Source of the DNA: Flavonifractor sp. AGMB03687
GTDB lineage: Bacteria > Bacillota > Clostridia > Oscillospirales > Oscillospiraceae
Assembly (NCBI RefSeq): GCF_017811815.1
Contig: NZ_JADKZI010000001.1
Location: forward strand, 434,001 to 498,000
Direction: 5' to 3'
DNA: 64,000 bases
This document shows, one piece after another, positions 33,794-41,983 of this stretch. How positions within the stretch are numbered: position 1 is the stretch's first letter; the number at the start of each line of letters is the position of its first letter. The translations under genes were made by a program, and so were the position numbers. The notes under the pieces are model-generated. The model made no database searches. It worked only from the letters and a program-made list of their open reading frames with translations, and was not told the DNA's origin.

Positions 33794-34830
33794 ACGGATG
33801 GGATGAAGCACTGAAAGTTCGGGCCCGGCGGGAGGACTGCCCCCTGCCCCAGGGCTTTGAGGAACGGATTCAGAAGGAACTGGACCGGCTGCCGGTCCAG
33901 ACAAGGCAACAAAAAAGGCCCCTGGGCCGGGCGTTGTGGCTGGCGGCCTGCCTGGCGGCAGGGCTGTGTCTCACTGCGGCTGCGGCGGCACTGACCGCCC
34001 GCTGGTTCCCCGGCGTGGGGGCCGTAAAGAGCGGGACGGCGGTGTGGCTTATGGAGGAGCCTGTGGAGTGGATCCAGGATGAGTGGACCTACCGCCTGGA
34101 GGCGGAGCGTCAGGGGGATGTGATCCGGGTCCATCTGGATCAGTATTCCACCGAAGTCCTACCGGGCCGGGACGATGAGGAGCCTGACTGCGGCTATCAG
34201 ATGAAGCTCTTTGCCGGGGATCAGGAGCTGGAGGCCGGCCTGGAGGATCCCCTGGAGGGCTGGGAGTCGGTGCCCGATATCGGTACAAAGGGATGCTATA
34301 CCAGCTTTCTGTCGGAGGACGAGCTGGAGCAGGGCTTCCGGGCCCTGGGAAGCACCGGGACCAGCTTCCGGGCGGCGGAGCAGCCGGAGGAGGGCTATAC
34401 CCTGCGCATCTACACCTACGACGGCGGTACCCTGTTGTGGGAAAAGCCAGTCAGGCTGGCCACTGTCCAGGCGCTGGATATGACCGAGACCAGCCGGACC
34501 TTTGAAGAGGGGACGGTCACTGCTCTGGTCAGCCAGGACGGGCGGCTGCTGGACCTGTATCCAGACCGAACGGTGGAAGATGACAGCGCGCTGGCTTCCG
34601 TGTACGCCACCGATGTGGTATTCATCGGCGCGTCGGGTGAGAGATACCCGGCACAGATGTTGTCTGACGGTACGGGAGCCTTGGCCTGTAACGCCCCGCA
34701 AGAGGATGCCATCACGGCGGTGGAGATCGGCTCCCTGCGGCTGACCAAAGTGTATCTGGACAATGGGGTGCAACAGGAGGACGTGCCGGTCACCTATCGG
34801 GACCTGAACTGGGTCATCCCTGTGGCGTGA
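33790..34830 (+). CDS. Putative membrane-bound anti-sigma factor
   Basis: A 346-aa single-pass membrane protein translationally coupled to the sigma gene. Residues 1-47 are cytoplasmic and would bind the sigma factor, residues about 48-70 form a membrane helix, and the remaining 275 residues are outside the cell and acidic, with no recognisable enzyme motif. Assignment rests on topology and operon context, as for DUF4179/RsgI-like anti-sigma proteins; no zinc-binding ZAS motif (HxxxCxxC) is present in the cytoplasmic part. The last 17 bp overlap the convergent tmcAL gene. Confidence 0.72.
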   Translation: MNGWDEALKVRARREDCPLPQGFEERIQKELDRLPVQTRQQKRPLGRALWLAACLAAGLCLTAAAAALTARWFPGVGAVKSGTAVWLMEEPVEWIQDEWTYRLEAERQGDVIRVHLDQYSTEVLPGRDDEEPDCGYQMKLFAGDQELEAGLEDPLEGWESVPDIGTKGCYTSFLSEDELEQGFRALGSTGTSFRAAEQPEEGYTLRIYTYDGGTLLWEKPVRLATVQALDMTETSRTFEEGTVTALVSQDGRLLDLYPDRTVEDDSALASVYATDVVFIGASGERYPAQMLSDGTGALACNAPQEDAITAVEIGSLRLTKVYLDNGVQQEDVPVTYRDLNWVIPVA

Positions 34831-35992
34831 GATCCACCACCGGGCTGGAGGTCCACTCCAGGCCGCAGGGCCTGGGGGTGGGGAAGCACAGACCGTACAG
34901 GTCGGTGTACCGAGCCTCCGCCTCAAAGAGATGTCGGGCCAGACCGGTCAGGTCCCTGGCCTGAGCGGGCTTGGTGAGGATGGGGAGGGAGCAGGTATCC
35001 TTCATCTGCTTCAGCAATACCTGTCCCCGGCGGTTGAACCCCAGTACCCGCACATAGGGGGGCAGGGCAGGTCGGTCCTCGTCCATGCCCAGAAAGGCAG
35101 ACAGAGCCAGCCGCCGCAGCCGGGCGTGGGTGTAGCGCTTGGTTTTGGCAAGGGAATAGAACTCATCCAGGGAGAGGGCCTGTCGGGCGGCGCGGACCAG
35201 CCGTTCCGGCAGGCCCTCTGCCGCGCCGCTGTCGGGGAGGGCGGCCCAGTCTGAGGTGTCCATGGTACGCAGCCTGGCCAGGATGGCCCGCTCCACATAG
35301 GTCAGGGAGGACACATCATCCATTTTGTCCAGCGCGCCGGGCCGCACCAGTTTGGCGGCCTCATCCCGCTGATCAGCCCGCAGCAGACGCCGCACCTGGG
35401 TGGCGGAGGCGAAGCCCTTCACTGCCTGGGTGCTGTTGTGCTCCGCACCTCGGCGGGGCACGGTAAGGACCTCCATGGAGGTATTCAGATGCGCCAGGGC
35501 CCGGAGGTATTCCACACCCAGGTTGTTGTTGGGGGTGGACAGGCAGGCGCAGCCCGCCGCCGCCTGCCGGGCGGCAGGAAAGGAGAGCCCCTGGTCCAGG
35601 GCGGCCCGGAGCCGGGCGGGGTAGTCGGGGGCATCTAGAGCCTTGGCGGCCTCCCTCAGCTCCTGGGCGCTGCCGCACTCGCTGCCAAAGGAGAGGGTGT
35701 CCGCCACCCCAGTGGCGGCCAGAATGGATACCGCTCCCCGGGCAAAGGGCTCCGCCGAGGCCATGGCCCAGGGGGTGGGCAGCTCCAGCACCAGGTCGGC
35801 GCCCCCCTCCAGAGCCAGACCAGCCCGGGTCCACTTGTGGGCAATGGCGCAGTCGGCTCCCTGGACCCAGTGGCCGCTCATGACGCACACCACCGGCCGG
35901 TCGGCTCCCAGCAGAGCGCGGGTCTGAGCAATGTGCCAGGCGTGTCCCAGGTGAAATGGGTTGTATTCTGCAACGATCCCAACGGCATTCAT
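34814..35992 (-). CDS. tmcAL: tRNA(Met) cytidine acetate ligase (TmcAL/YlbM family)
   Basis: ATP-dependent enzyme (392 aa) that installs N4-acetylcytidine at the wobble position of elongator tRNA-Met using acetate. The N-terminal nucleotidyltransferase domain has GIVAEYNPFHLGHAWHIAQ with the HLGH motif and VCVMSGHWVQGADCAIAHKW, where most homologues read SGNFVQRGEPA, so the loop is divergent. ADLVLELP and GVEYLRAL follow. The acetate it uses may link to ackA next door, which starts divergently 178 bp away. RBS on the minus strand is CTGGAGGAAAATCC. Confidence 0.88.
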   Translation of the reverse strand: MNAVGIVAEYNPFHLGHAWHIAQTRALLGADRPVVCVMSGHWVQGADCAIAHKWTRAGLALEGGADLVLELPTPWAMASAEPFARGAVSILAATGVADTLSFGSECGSAQELREAAKALDAPDYPARLRAALDQGLSFPAARQAAAGCACLSTPNNNLGVEYLRALAHLNTSMEVLTVPRRGAEHNSTQAVKGFASATQVRRLLRADQRDEAAKLVRPGALDKMDDVSSLTYVERAILARLRTMDTSDWAALPDSGAAEGLPERLVRAARQALSLDEFYSLAKTKRYTHARLRRLALSAFLGMDEDRPALPPYVRVLGFNRRGQVLLKQMKDTCSLPILTKPAQARDLTGLARHLFEAEARYTDLYGLCFPTPRPCGLEWTSSPVVDLTPQG

Positions 35993-36047
35993 GGATTTTC
36001 CTCCAGAAGCAGAGTAAAATTTTTCTCCCTTTCGGCTAAAATGTGGG

Positions 36048-36076
36048 TTGTTCTTTGTGAAAAAAAGGGATAGAAT
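36048..36076 (+). promoter_or_regulatory. Putative sigma-A promoter of ackA
   Basis: TTGTTC (36048-36053), 17-bp spacer, TAGAAT (36071-36076). A 10-bp palindrome ACAATATTGT follows at 36098-36107, downstream of the predicted start, and could be a regulator site. Confidence 0.55.
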
Positions 36077-36169
36077 AAAAGCGATATGTGCCCTGAGACA
36101 ATATTGTACTACGGGAACGCTTGGCTCTCAAGCCACAGTTTATCAGGAAAAGTAAGGAGAGATAGAACG

Positions 36170-37366
36170 ATGAAAGTTCTGGTCATCAACGCTGGCAGCT
36201 CTTCCCTCAAGTATCAGCTCATGGACCCCGCCACCCGCGAGGTGCTGGCCAAGGGCCTGTGTGAGCGCATCGGCATCGACGGCCGCCTGACCCACAAGGT
36301 GCCCGCCAAGGATGCCAAGTATGAGTTCGAGATCCCCATGCCCACCCATGCCGAGGCCATCCAGGCTGTGCTGGACGCCCTGCTCTCCAGCGAGCACGGC
36401 GTGATCAAGAGCGCCGCTGAGATCGACGCTGTGGGTCACCGCGTGGTGCACGGCGGCGAGAAGTTCGCCGGCTCCGTGCTCATCACGGACGAGGTCATGG
36501 CCGCTCTGGAGGAGTGCATCCCCCTGGCCCCTCTCCACAACCCCGCCAACATCACCGGCATCCAGGCCTGCCAGAAGGTTATGCCCGGCGTGCCCATGGT
36601 GGGCGTGTTCGACACCGCCTTCCATCAGACCATGCCCGCCAAGAGTTACATCTATGCTCTGCCCTACGAGTACTATGAGCAGGACAAGGTCCGCCGCTAC
36701 GGCTTCCACGGCACCTCTCACCGCTATGTGTCTCAGCGTGCCGCCGCTATGCTGGGCAAGCCCATCGAGGAGCTGAAGATCATCACCTGCCACCTGGGCA
36801 ACGGTTCCTCCGTGGCCGCTGTGGACTGCGGCAAGAGCGTGGACACCTCCATGGGCTTCACTCCTCTGGCCGGTGTGCCCATGGGCACCCGTTCCGGCGA
36901 TCTGGACGCCGGCATCCTGGAGTACCTGATGAACAAGCACGGCTACGACATGAAGGAAATGATGACCATCCTCAACAAGAAGTCCGGCGTGCTGGGCATC
37001 TCCGGTGTGTCCTCCGACTTCCGTGACATTGAGAACGCCGCCGCCGAGGGCAACCAGCAGGCCACTCTGGCTCTGGAGGCCTTCCAGTACAGCGTGAAGA
37101 AGCTCATCGGCGCTTATGCCGCCGCTATGGGCGGTGTGGACGCCATCGTGTTCACCGCCGGCGTGGGTGAGAACGACGCCAACACCCGTATGGCCGCCGC
37201 TTCCGGCCTGGAGTTCATGGGCGTGAAGATGGACGCCGAGGCCAACAACGTCCGCGGCAAGGAGACCGTCATCTCCGCCGCCGACTCCAAGGTGAAGGTG
37301 CTGCTCATCCCCACCGACGAGGAGCTCATGATCGCCATGGATACCGCCGAGATCGTCGGCAAGTAA
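36170..37366 (+). CDS. ackA: Acetate kinase
   Basis: Interconverts acetyl phosphate plus ADP with acetate plus ATP; the substrate-level ATP step of acetate fermentation. 398 aa, typical length. ASKHA-fold signatures are [15 protein letters not shown] (residues 3-17) and the [10 protein letters not shown] stretch, [34 protein letters not shown], and [21 protein letters not shown] 36170 follows GTAAGGAGAGATAGAACG. Monocistronic, with a terminator after it; phosphotransacetylase is not in the window. Its codon use (strong C/T-ending preference) is that of a highly expressed gene. Confidence 0.98.
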   Translation: MKVLVINAGSSSLKYQLMDPATREVLAKGLCERIGIDGRLTHKVPAKDAKYEFEIPMPTHAEAIQAVLDALLSSEHGVIKSAAEIDAVGHRVVHGGEKFAGSVLITDEVMAALEECIPLAPLHNPANITGIQACQKVMPGVPMVGVFDTAFHQTMPAKSYIYALPYEYYEQDKVRRYGFHGTSHRYVSQRAAAMLGKPIEELKIITCHLGNGSSVAAVDCGKSVDTSMGFTPLAGVPMGTRSGDLDAGILEYLMNKHGYDMKEMMTILNKKSGVLGISGVSSDFRDIENAAAEGNQQATLALEAFQYSVKKLIGAYAAAMGGVDAIVFTAGVGENDANTRMAAASGLEFMGVKMDAEANNVRGKETVISAADSKVKVLLIPTDEELMIAMDTAEIVGK

Positions 37367-37382
37367 GCAAAATCCGCCATCC

Positions 37383-37413
37383 AAAGGGGCGCTGCATTGC
37401 AGCGCCCCTTTTT
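37383..37413 (+). terminator. Intrinsic terminator after ackA
   Basis: AAAGGGGCGCTGCA/TTGCAGCGCCCCTTTTT: a 13-14-bp perfect stem with T-run. Confidence 0.93.
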
Positions 37414-37536
37414 CATGCCCTGGGACAATGAACTTTAGAAAAATTTCATCCTTTTTTTATGGAAGATTCAGGGAGGACCTGCTATGCTGTTGTCCGGGCC
37501 AATTGGGAACAAATTGTGAATTGTATTTCCCCGCCG

Positions 37537-37581
37537 TTGACACCTGACAGATTGTCGTATTAAAATCATGACAGCTTGTCA
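37537..37581 (+). promoter_or_regulatory. tetR promoter with two TetR-type operators
   Basis: TTGACA at 37537-37542 with an A/T-rich -10 at about 37560 (TTAAAA, 17-bp spacer). Two inverted repeats with the same half-site overlay it: TGACA GAT TGTCG (37545-37557) in the spacer and the perfect TGACA GCT TGTCA (37569-37581) after the -10. Centres are 24 bp apart. This fits autorepression by the adjacent TetR protein and co-control of the efflux operon. Confidence 0.72.
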
Positions 37582-37599
37582 GGTTTGGAGGGAGACAGT

Positions 37600-38220
37600 A
37601 TGCCCAGCACCACCTTTTATCACCTGCCGGAGGAGAAACGGGAGCGGCTGATGTCGGCGGCCCGGGCAGAATTTCTCCGGGTCCCCTATGAGGATGCCTC
37701 CATCAACCGGATCATCCGGGAGGCGGGCATCTCCAGAGGCAGCTTTTACATGTACTTCACTGATAAAGAGGACCTGTTCCGCTATCTGATGGAGTCCTAC
37801 GGGGAATTGCTGATCCAGCGGATGGGGGAGCGGCTGGACCGGAACCACGGCGATCTGTTTGCCGCCGCCCTGGACCTGTTTGACCACATGCGGGCCAACT
37901 GGCGGGAAGGTGAGTTCCGGGAGATGGCGGCCATCCTCCACCGCAACCGGCAGCTTCAGCCCGGACTGGTGCTCAACCGGCAGGGTCCCTGTGCCATGCT
38001 GGACCGGCTGCGGGACAAGATCGATCTGTCCCGGCTGGATCTGCGGACAGAGACCGATCTGCCCGACCTGTTCCACCTGATGATGGCCGCCTCCGCGGGC
38101 AGCGTGGTGGCTGCGGGGAAAGAGGGCGGCCCGGAACAGGCCCGGGCCCGGCTGGTGTGCATGCTGGAGTTGCTCCAGCGGGGCGCGGCGGCCAAAGACT
38201 ATGCAGTTTGTCAGGGATAG
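37600..38220 (+). CDS. TetR-family transcriptional repressor
   Basis: A 206-aa regulator. The N-terminal DNA-binding domain (KRERLMSAARAEFL, DASINRIIREAGISRGSFYMYFTDKEDLFRYL, here residues about 13-61) is typical TetR; the C-terminal ligand pocket is unassigned. ATG 37600 follows TTTGGAGGGAGACAGT. It is first in a four-gene unit with an adaptor, ABC ATPase and permease, so it probably represses this exporter until a toxic substrate binds it. Confidence 0.93.
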   Translation: MPSTTFYHLPEEKRERLMSAARAEFLRVPYEDASINRIIREAGISRGSFYMYFTDKEDLFRYLMESYGELLIQRMGERLDRNHGDLFAAALDLFDHMRANWREGEFREMAAILHRNRQLQPGLVLNRQGPCAMLDRLRDKIDLSRLDLRTETDLPDLFHLMMAASAGSVVAAGKEGGPEQARARLVCMLELLQRGAAAKDYAVCQG

Positions 38221-38241
38221 CAAAGAAAAGGAGAAACGACC

Positions 38242-39909
38242 ATGGAAGCAACTGAGCTCAAACCGGAAACCACAGCGGCTCCAGCTGAGGAGCAGGAGAA
38301 AGGGGCACCCCAATTCAAGGCCCCCAAAAAGAAGCGTAAATGGATCAAGCGGGTGATCATCCTGGCAGTGGTGGTTGCCTTCCTGGTCTTCCTGCTGAGT
38401 CGCTGTATGGGGGCGGGGCAGCAGCTGCTGAGCAGCGCCTATCTGCCTTATACCGCCTCTGTGCAGGATATGACGGTGTCGGTGTCGGGCACCGGTACCA
38501 TCGAACCCATCCAGTCCTATAAAGTAACGACTCTGGTCAGCGGCGAGATCCTGGAGGCCCCTTTTGAGGAGGGCCAGACTGTCCACAAGGGGGACGTGCT
38601 TTTCCGCATTGACGCCCGGGATGTGGAAAACAACATCGCCCAGCTGGAGCTCAACGTCCAGTCGGCCCAGCTGGCCCTGGACGATCTGCTCAAGAGCCAG
38701 AGCGACAACCAGAAGGACCGCTCCATTACCGCCAAGGACGCCGGTGTGATCACCGAGCTCCACGTGGAGCAGGGGGATAGCGTGACGGTGGGCACCGTCA
38801 TTGCCGATGTGCTGGACCGGGACCACATGAAGCTGAAGGTCCCCTTCCATGCCTCCGACGCGGCGAACTTCTACGTGGGCCAGTCGGCCACCGTGGCGGT
38901 GAGCGGCACCGCCTCCACCCTTACTGGAACGGTGAGCGAGATCTCCGCCACCAATGAGGTGGGCGCCGGCGGCACCCTGGTGCGGCAGGTGACCATCCTG
39001 GTGAACAACCCTGGCGTGCTCACCGACAGCAGCCAGGGTACCGCCTCCATCGGCGGCGTGGCCTGCGCCTCCGGAGCTGCCTTTACATACGCCACCTCCA
39101 CCCAGATCACCGCCAAGGCCTCCGGCGACATCGACACCCTCTCTGTGAAGGAGGGGGACCGGGTCAGCAAGGGCCAGGTCATCGGCATGATCTCCGAGCA
39201 GGATCTGGAGACCCAGATCGAGAATGCCCGCATCTCTCTGGAAAATGCCCAGCTCTCCCTGAAGAGCGCTCAGGAGAAGCTGGAGGATTACACCATCACC
39301 TCCACCATCGACGGCGAGGTCATCGAGAAGAACCTGGACGTGGGCGACAATATCAACGGTATGTCCAGCTCGGGCACCACCGTGACCTACCCCGCGGTGA
39401 TCTACGACCGCTCCCAGCTTACCTTTGAGATGGATATCGACGAGCAGGACATTAGCCAGATCAAGGTGGGCCAGAAGGTGGAGATCACCGCCGACGCCCT
39501 GGACGGCCAGAGCTTCACCGGTGTGGTGGATAAGATCAATATCAACGGCACCACCGCCAGCGGCCACACCAGCTACCCGGTGACCGTCCTGGTGGACGGC
39601 TCCCCGGAGGAGCTCTACCCCGGCATGAACGTCTCCGCCAAGATCATCGTGGAGGAGGTGGGCAGCGTGCTCACCCTGCCGGTGGAGGCGGTGGAGCGTG
39701 GGGACACCGTGCTGGTGGCCACCGAGGGCTGCCTGGATGAGAAGGGCAACGTGGTGGATATCTCCGCCGCTGAGAAGCGGCAGGTCACCCTGGGCCGCAA
39801 CGACGACAATTATATTGAGATCGTGGACGGCCTGGAGGAGGGCGACGTGGTGCTGGCTCCCAGCCCTCAGGGCTCCAATATGATGGAAGCGATTGCGGGG
39901 ATGAGTTAA
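38242..39909 (+). CDS. Efflux adaptor (HlyD/MacA-type membrane fusion protein), duplicated architecture
   Basis: A 555-aa protein, longer than the usual 350-400 aa. A basic cytoplasmic tail and one membrane helix (about 37-54) precede two tandem sets of lipoyl half, helical hairpin, lipoyl half and barrel: the first set from about residue 93 (VTTLVSGEILEAPFEEGQTV ... ITELHVEQGDSVTVGTVI), the second from about 285 (ITAKASGDIDTLSVKEGDRV ... IDGEVIEKNLDVGDNI). It ends with the outer barrel region VLTLPVEAVERGD. In a single-membrane bacterium it would couple the MacB-like permease to substrates at the cell envelope. Confidence 0.9.
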   Translation: MEATELKPETTAAPAEEQEKGAPQFKAPKKKRKWIKRVIILAVVVAFLVFLLSRCMGAGQQLLSSAYLPYTASVQDMTVSVSGTGTIEPIQSYKVTTLVSGEILEAPFEEGQTVHKGDVLFRIDARDVENNIAQLELNVQSAQLALDDLLKSQSDNQKDRSITAKDAGVITELHVEQGDSVTVGTVIADVLDRDHMKLKVPFHASDAANFYVGQSATVAVSGTASTLTGTVSEISATNEVGAGGTLVRQVTILVNNPGVLTDSSQGTASIGGVACASGAAFTYATSTQITAKASGDIDTLSVKEGDRVSKGQVIGMISEQDLETQIENARISLENAQLSLKSAQEKLEDYTITSTIDGEVIEKNLDVGDNINGMSSSGTTVTYPAVIYDRSQLTFEMDIDEQDISQIKVGQKVEITADALDGQSFTGVVDKININGTTASGHTSYPVTVLVDGSPEELYPGMNVSAKIIVEEVGSVLTLPVEAVERGDTVLVATEGCLDEKGNVVDISAAEKRQVTLGRNDDNYIEIVDGLEEGDVVLAPSPQGSNMMEAIAGMS

Positions 39910-39912
39910 GCC

Positions 39913-40665
39913 ATGGGACATCTCATTGAACTCAAGGACATCTATAAGATCTACCAGATGGGGGAGGAGCGTGTCCACGCCCTGGACGGCATCTCCCTGA
40001 CGGTGGATCAGGGGGAGTTCGTGGCCATCGTGGGCCAGTCGGGCTCCGGCAAGTCCACCGCCATGAACATCATCGGCTGCCTGGATGTGCCCACCGCCGG
40101 CACCTACCATCTGGGCGGGGTGGACGTGTCCACCATGGACGACGACCAGCAGGCCGAGATCCGCAACAAGATGCTGGGCTTCATCTTCCAGCAGTACAAC
40201 CTCATCCCCAAGCTCAACGTGCTGGAAAATGTGGAGCTGCCCCTGCTCTATGCCGGTGTGTCCGGCAGCGAGCGGCGGGAGCGGGCCCTCCAGGCGCTGG
40301 AGCGGGTGGGGCTGGCGGACAAGTGCAAAAACCTGCCCAGCCAGCTCTCCGGCGGCCAGCAGCAGCGGGTGTCCATCGCCCGGGCCCTGGCGGGCAAGCC
40401 GTCGGTGATCCTGGCCGACGAGCCCACCGGTGCTCTGGACTCCCGCACCGGCCGGGAGGTGCTGGGCTTCCTCCAGAAGCTCAACGCCGAGGGGGACACG
40501 GTGGTGCTCATCACCCACGACAACTCCATCGCCGTCAAAGCCAAGCGCATTGTCCGCCTTCAGGACGGAAAGATCATCTATGACGGCGACGCCCGCGATC
40601 CCAGGGCGGTGGTCCAGCCTGATCTGGAGCAGGGCGACATGGATGGGGAGGTGCTGCACGCATGA
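39913..40665 (+). CDS. MacB/LolD-type ABC transporter ATP-binding protein
   Basis: ATPase of 250 aa. Walker [21 protein letters not shown]-loop [14 protein letters not shown], signature [15 protein letters not shown] and Walker [14 protein letters not shown] match the LolD/MacB class, which drives mechanotransmission rather than transport through a channel. Starts 3 bp after the adaptor stop and overlaps the permease start by 4 bp. Confidence 0.95.
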   Translation: MGHLIELKDIYKIYQMGEERVHALDGISLTVDQGEFVAIVGQSGSGKSTAMNIIGCLDVPTAGTYHLGGVDVSTMDDDQQAEIRNKMLGFIFQQYNLIPKLNVLENVELPLLYAGVSGSERRERALQALERVGLADKCKNLPSQLSGGQQQRVSIARALAGKPSVILADEPTGALDSRTGREVLGFLQKLNAEGDTVVLITHDNSIAVKAKRIVRLQDGKIIYDGDARDPRAVVQPDLEQGDMDGEVLHA

Positions 40666-41894
40666 AAATGGGTCAGTCCTTCCGTATGGCCATCAAGAGC
40701 CTGATGACCAGCAAGGTGCGTGCCTTGCTTACCATGTTGGGCATCATTATCGGCGTGGCGGCGGTTATCGTCATTGTCTCCCTGGGCAGCGGTATGCAGC
40801 AGTATATGAACGGCCAGTTCGAGCAGATCGGCGTCAATATGATCCAGGTGGGTATCTACTCCTACGGCGGCAACCGTGAGGTAACGCCGGAGGACTTCTA
40901 TGAGCTGGCGGAAAAATATCCCCAGTACATTGACACGGTGAGCCCCTACCTCAGCGCCTCCGCCACCGTGCGCCAGGGTGCCGACGAGTATGAGCACACC
41001 AAGGTGTACGGTGTCAGCGAGACCATTTACAACAGCGAGAAGGGGCAGACCGTCACCGGCGAGAAGCTGGCCCAGGGGCGCTTCCTCAGCTATGTGGACG
41101 TGGAGCGCAACCAGAAGGTGTGTGTCATCGGCAATTACCTGAACGAGGACATGTTCGGCGGCGAGGGCCTGGGCAAGACCCTGACGGTGGGCGGCGTGCC
41201 CTACACCGTCATCGGCGTACTGGCCGAGAAGGCGGACTCCACCGAGGGCAGCGGAGACGACCTGATCTATATGCCCTACGGCCTGGTGGAGCAGATCAAC
41301 GCCTCCGGCAGCATGATGGGGATGAGCAGCAACTCCTACCTGGTGGGCAGTACCAGCAAGGATACCTCCTCCGCCGCCAAGGGAGTTATTGAGAGCATGC
41401 TGTTCCGCATCTACGAGGACAACAGCGCTTACATGGTCATGACCTCCGCCGAGATGATGGAAATGATGGACTCCATGCTGGGCGTGCTCATGACCATCCT
41501 GGTGGTCATCGCCGCCATCTCTTTGGTGGTGGGCGGCATAGGCATCATGAACATCATGCTGGTGTCGGTGACCGAGCGCACCCGGGAGATCGGCATCCGC
41601 AAGTCCCTGGGCGCCAAGGGCCGGGACATCCGCAGCCAGTTTATCATCGAGGCGGGTACCACCTCCGCCATCGGCGGGGTCATCGGTATCCTGCTGGGTA
41701 TCTTGCTGGCCAACGTATTCACAGCGGTGGTGGGCGCGGTGATGAGTGAAGCTGAGGGCTTTGCCGCCATTCCCACCCCGGCGGGCATTCTGGTGTCCTT
41801 CGGCGTGTCGGTGGGCATCGGTATCCTCTTCGGCTACCTGCCTGCCAACAAGGCCGCCAAGCTCAATCCCATCGACGCGCTGCGTTACGATTGA
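40662..41894 (+). CDS. MacB-like (FtsX-domain) ABC transporter permease
   Basis: A 410-aa permease. An N-terminal helix (ALLTMLGIIIGVAAVIVIVS, residues about 18-40), a large extracellular MacB periplasmic-core domain, and three C-terminal helices beginning at MEMMDSMLGVLMTILVVIAA form the MacB topology. The ERTREIGIRKSLGA motif couples to the ATPase. With the adaptor this forms a MacAB-like exporter for peptides, antibiotics or lipids; the substrate is not evident. Confidence 0.94.
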   Translation: MKMGQSFRMAIKSLMTSKVRALLTMLGIIIGVAAVIVIVSLGSGMQQYMNGQFEQIGVNMIQVGIYSYGGNREVTPEDFYELAEKYPQYIDTVSPYLSASATVRQGADEYEHTKVYGVSETIYNSEKGQTVTGEKLAQGRFLSYVDVERNQKVCVIGNYLNEDMFGGEGLGKTLTVGGVPYTVIGVLAEKADSTEGSGDDLIYMPYGLVEQINASGSMMGMSSNSYLVGSTSKDTSSAAKGVIESMLFRIYEDNSAYMVMTSAEMMEMMDSMLGVLMTILVVIAAISLVVGGIGIMNIMLVSVTERTREIGIRKSLGAKGRDIRSQFIIEAGTTSAIGGVIGILLGILLANVFTAVVGAVMSEAEGFAAIPTPAGILVSFGVSVGIGILFGYLPANKAAKLNPIDALRYD

Positions 41895-41913
41895 TCCGGA
41901 GGGGACCTCCCTC

Positions 41914-41942
41914 TTGCCTCCCGCTTTTGGGGGGTATATACT
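41914..41942 (+). promoter_or_regulatory. Sigma-A promoter of the second SLH protein
   Basis: TTGCCT (41914-41919), 17-bp spacer, TATACT (41937-41942); 42 bp before the start codon of the SLH gene. Confidence 0.65.
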
Positions 41943-41983
41943 GAAGACAGAAAGCGTCCATTTCCGTGAGAAGGAGAAAAAAG

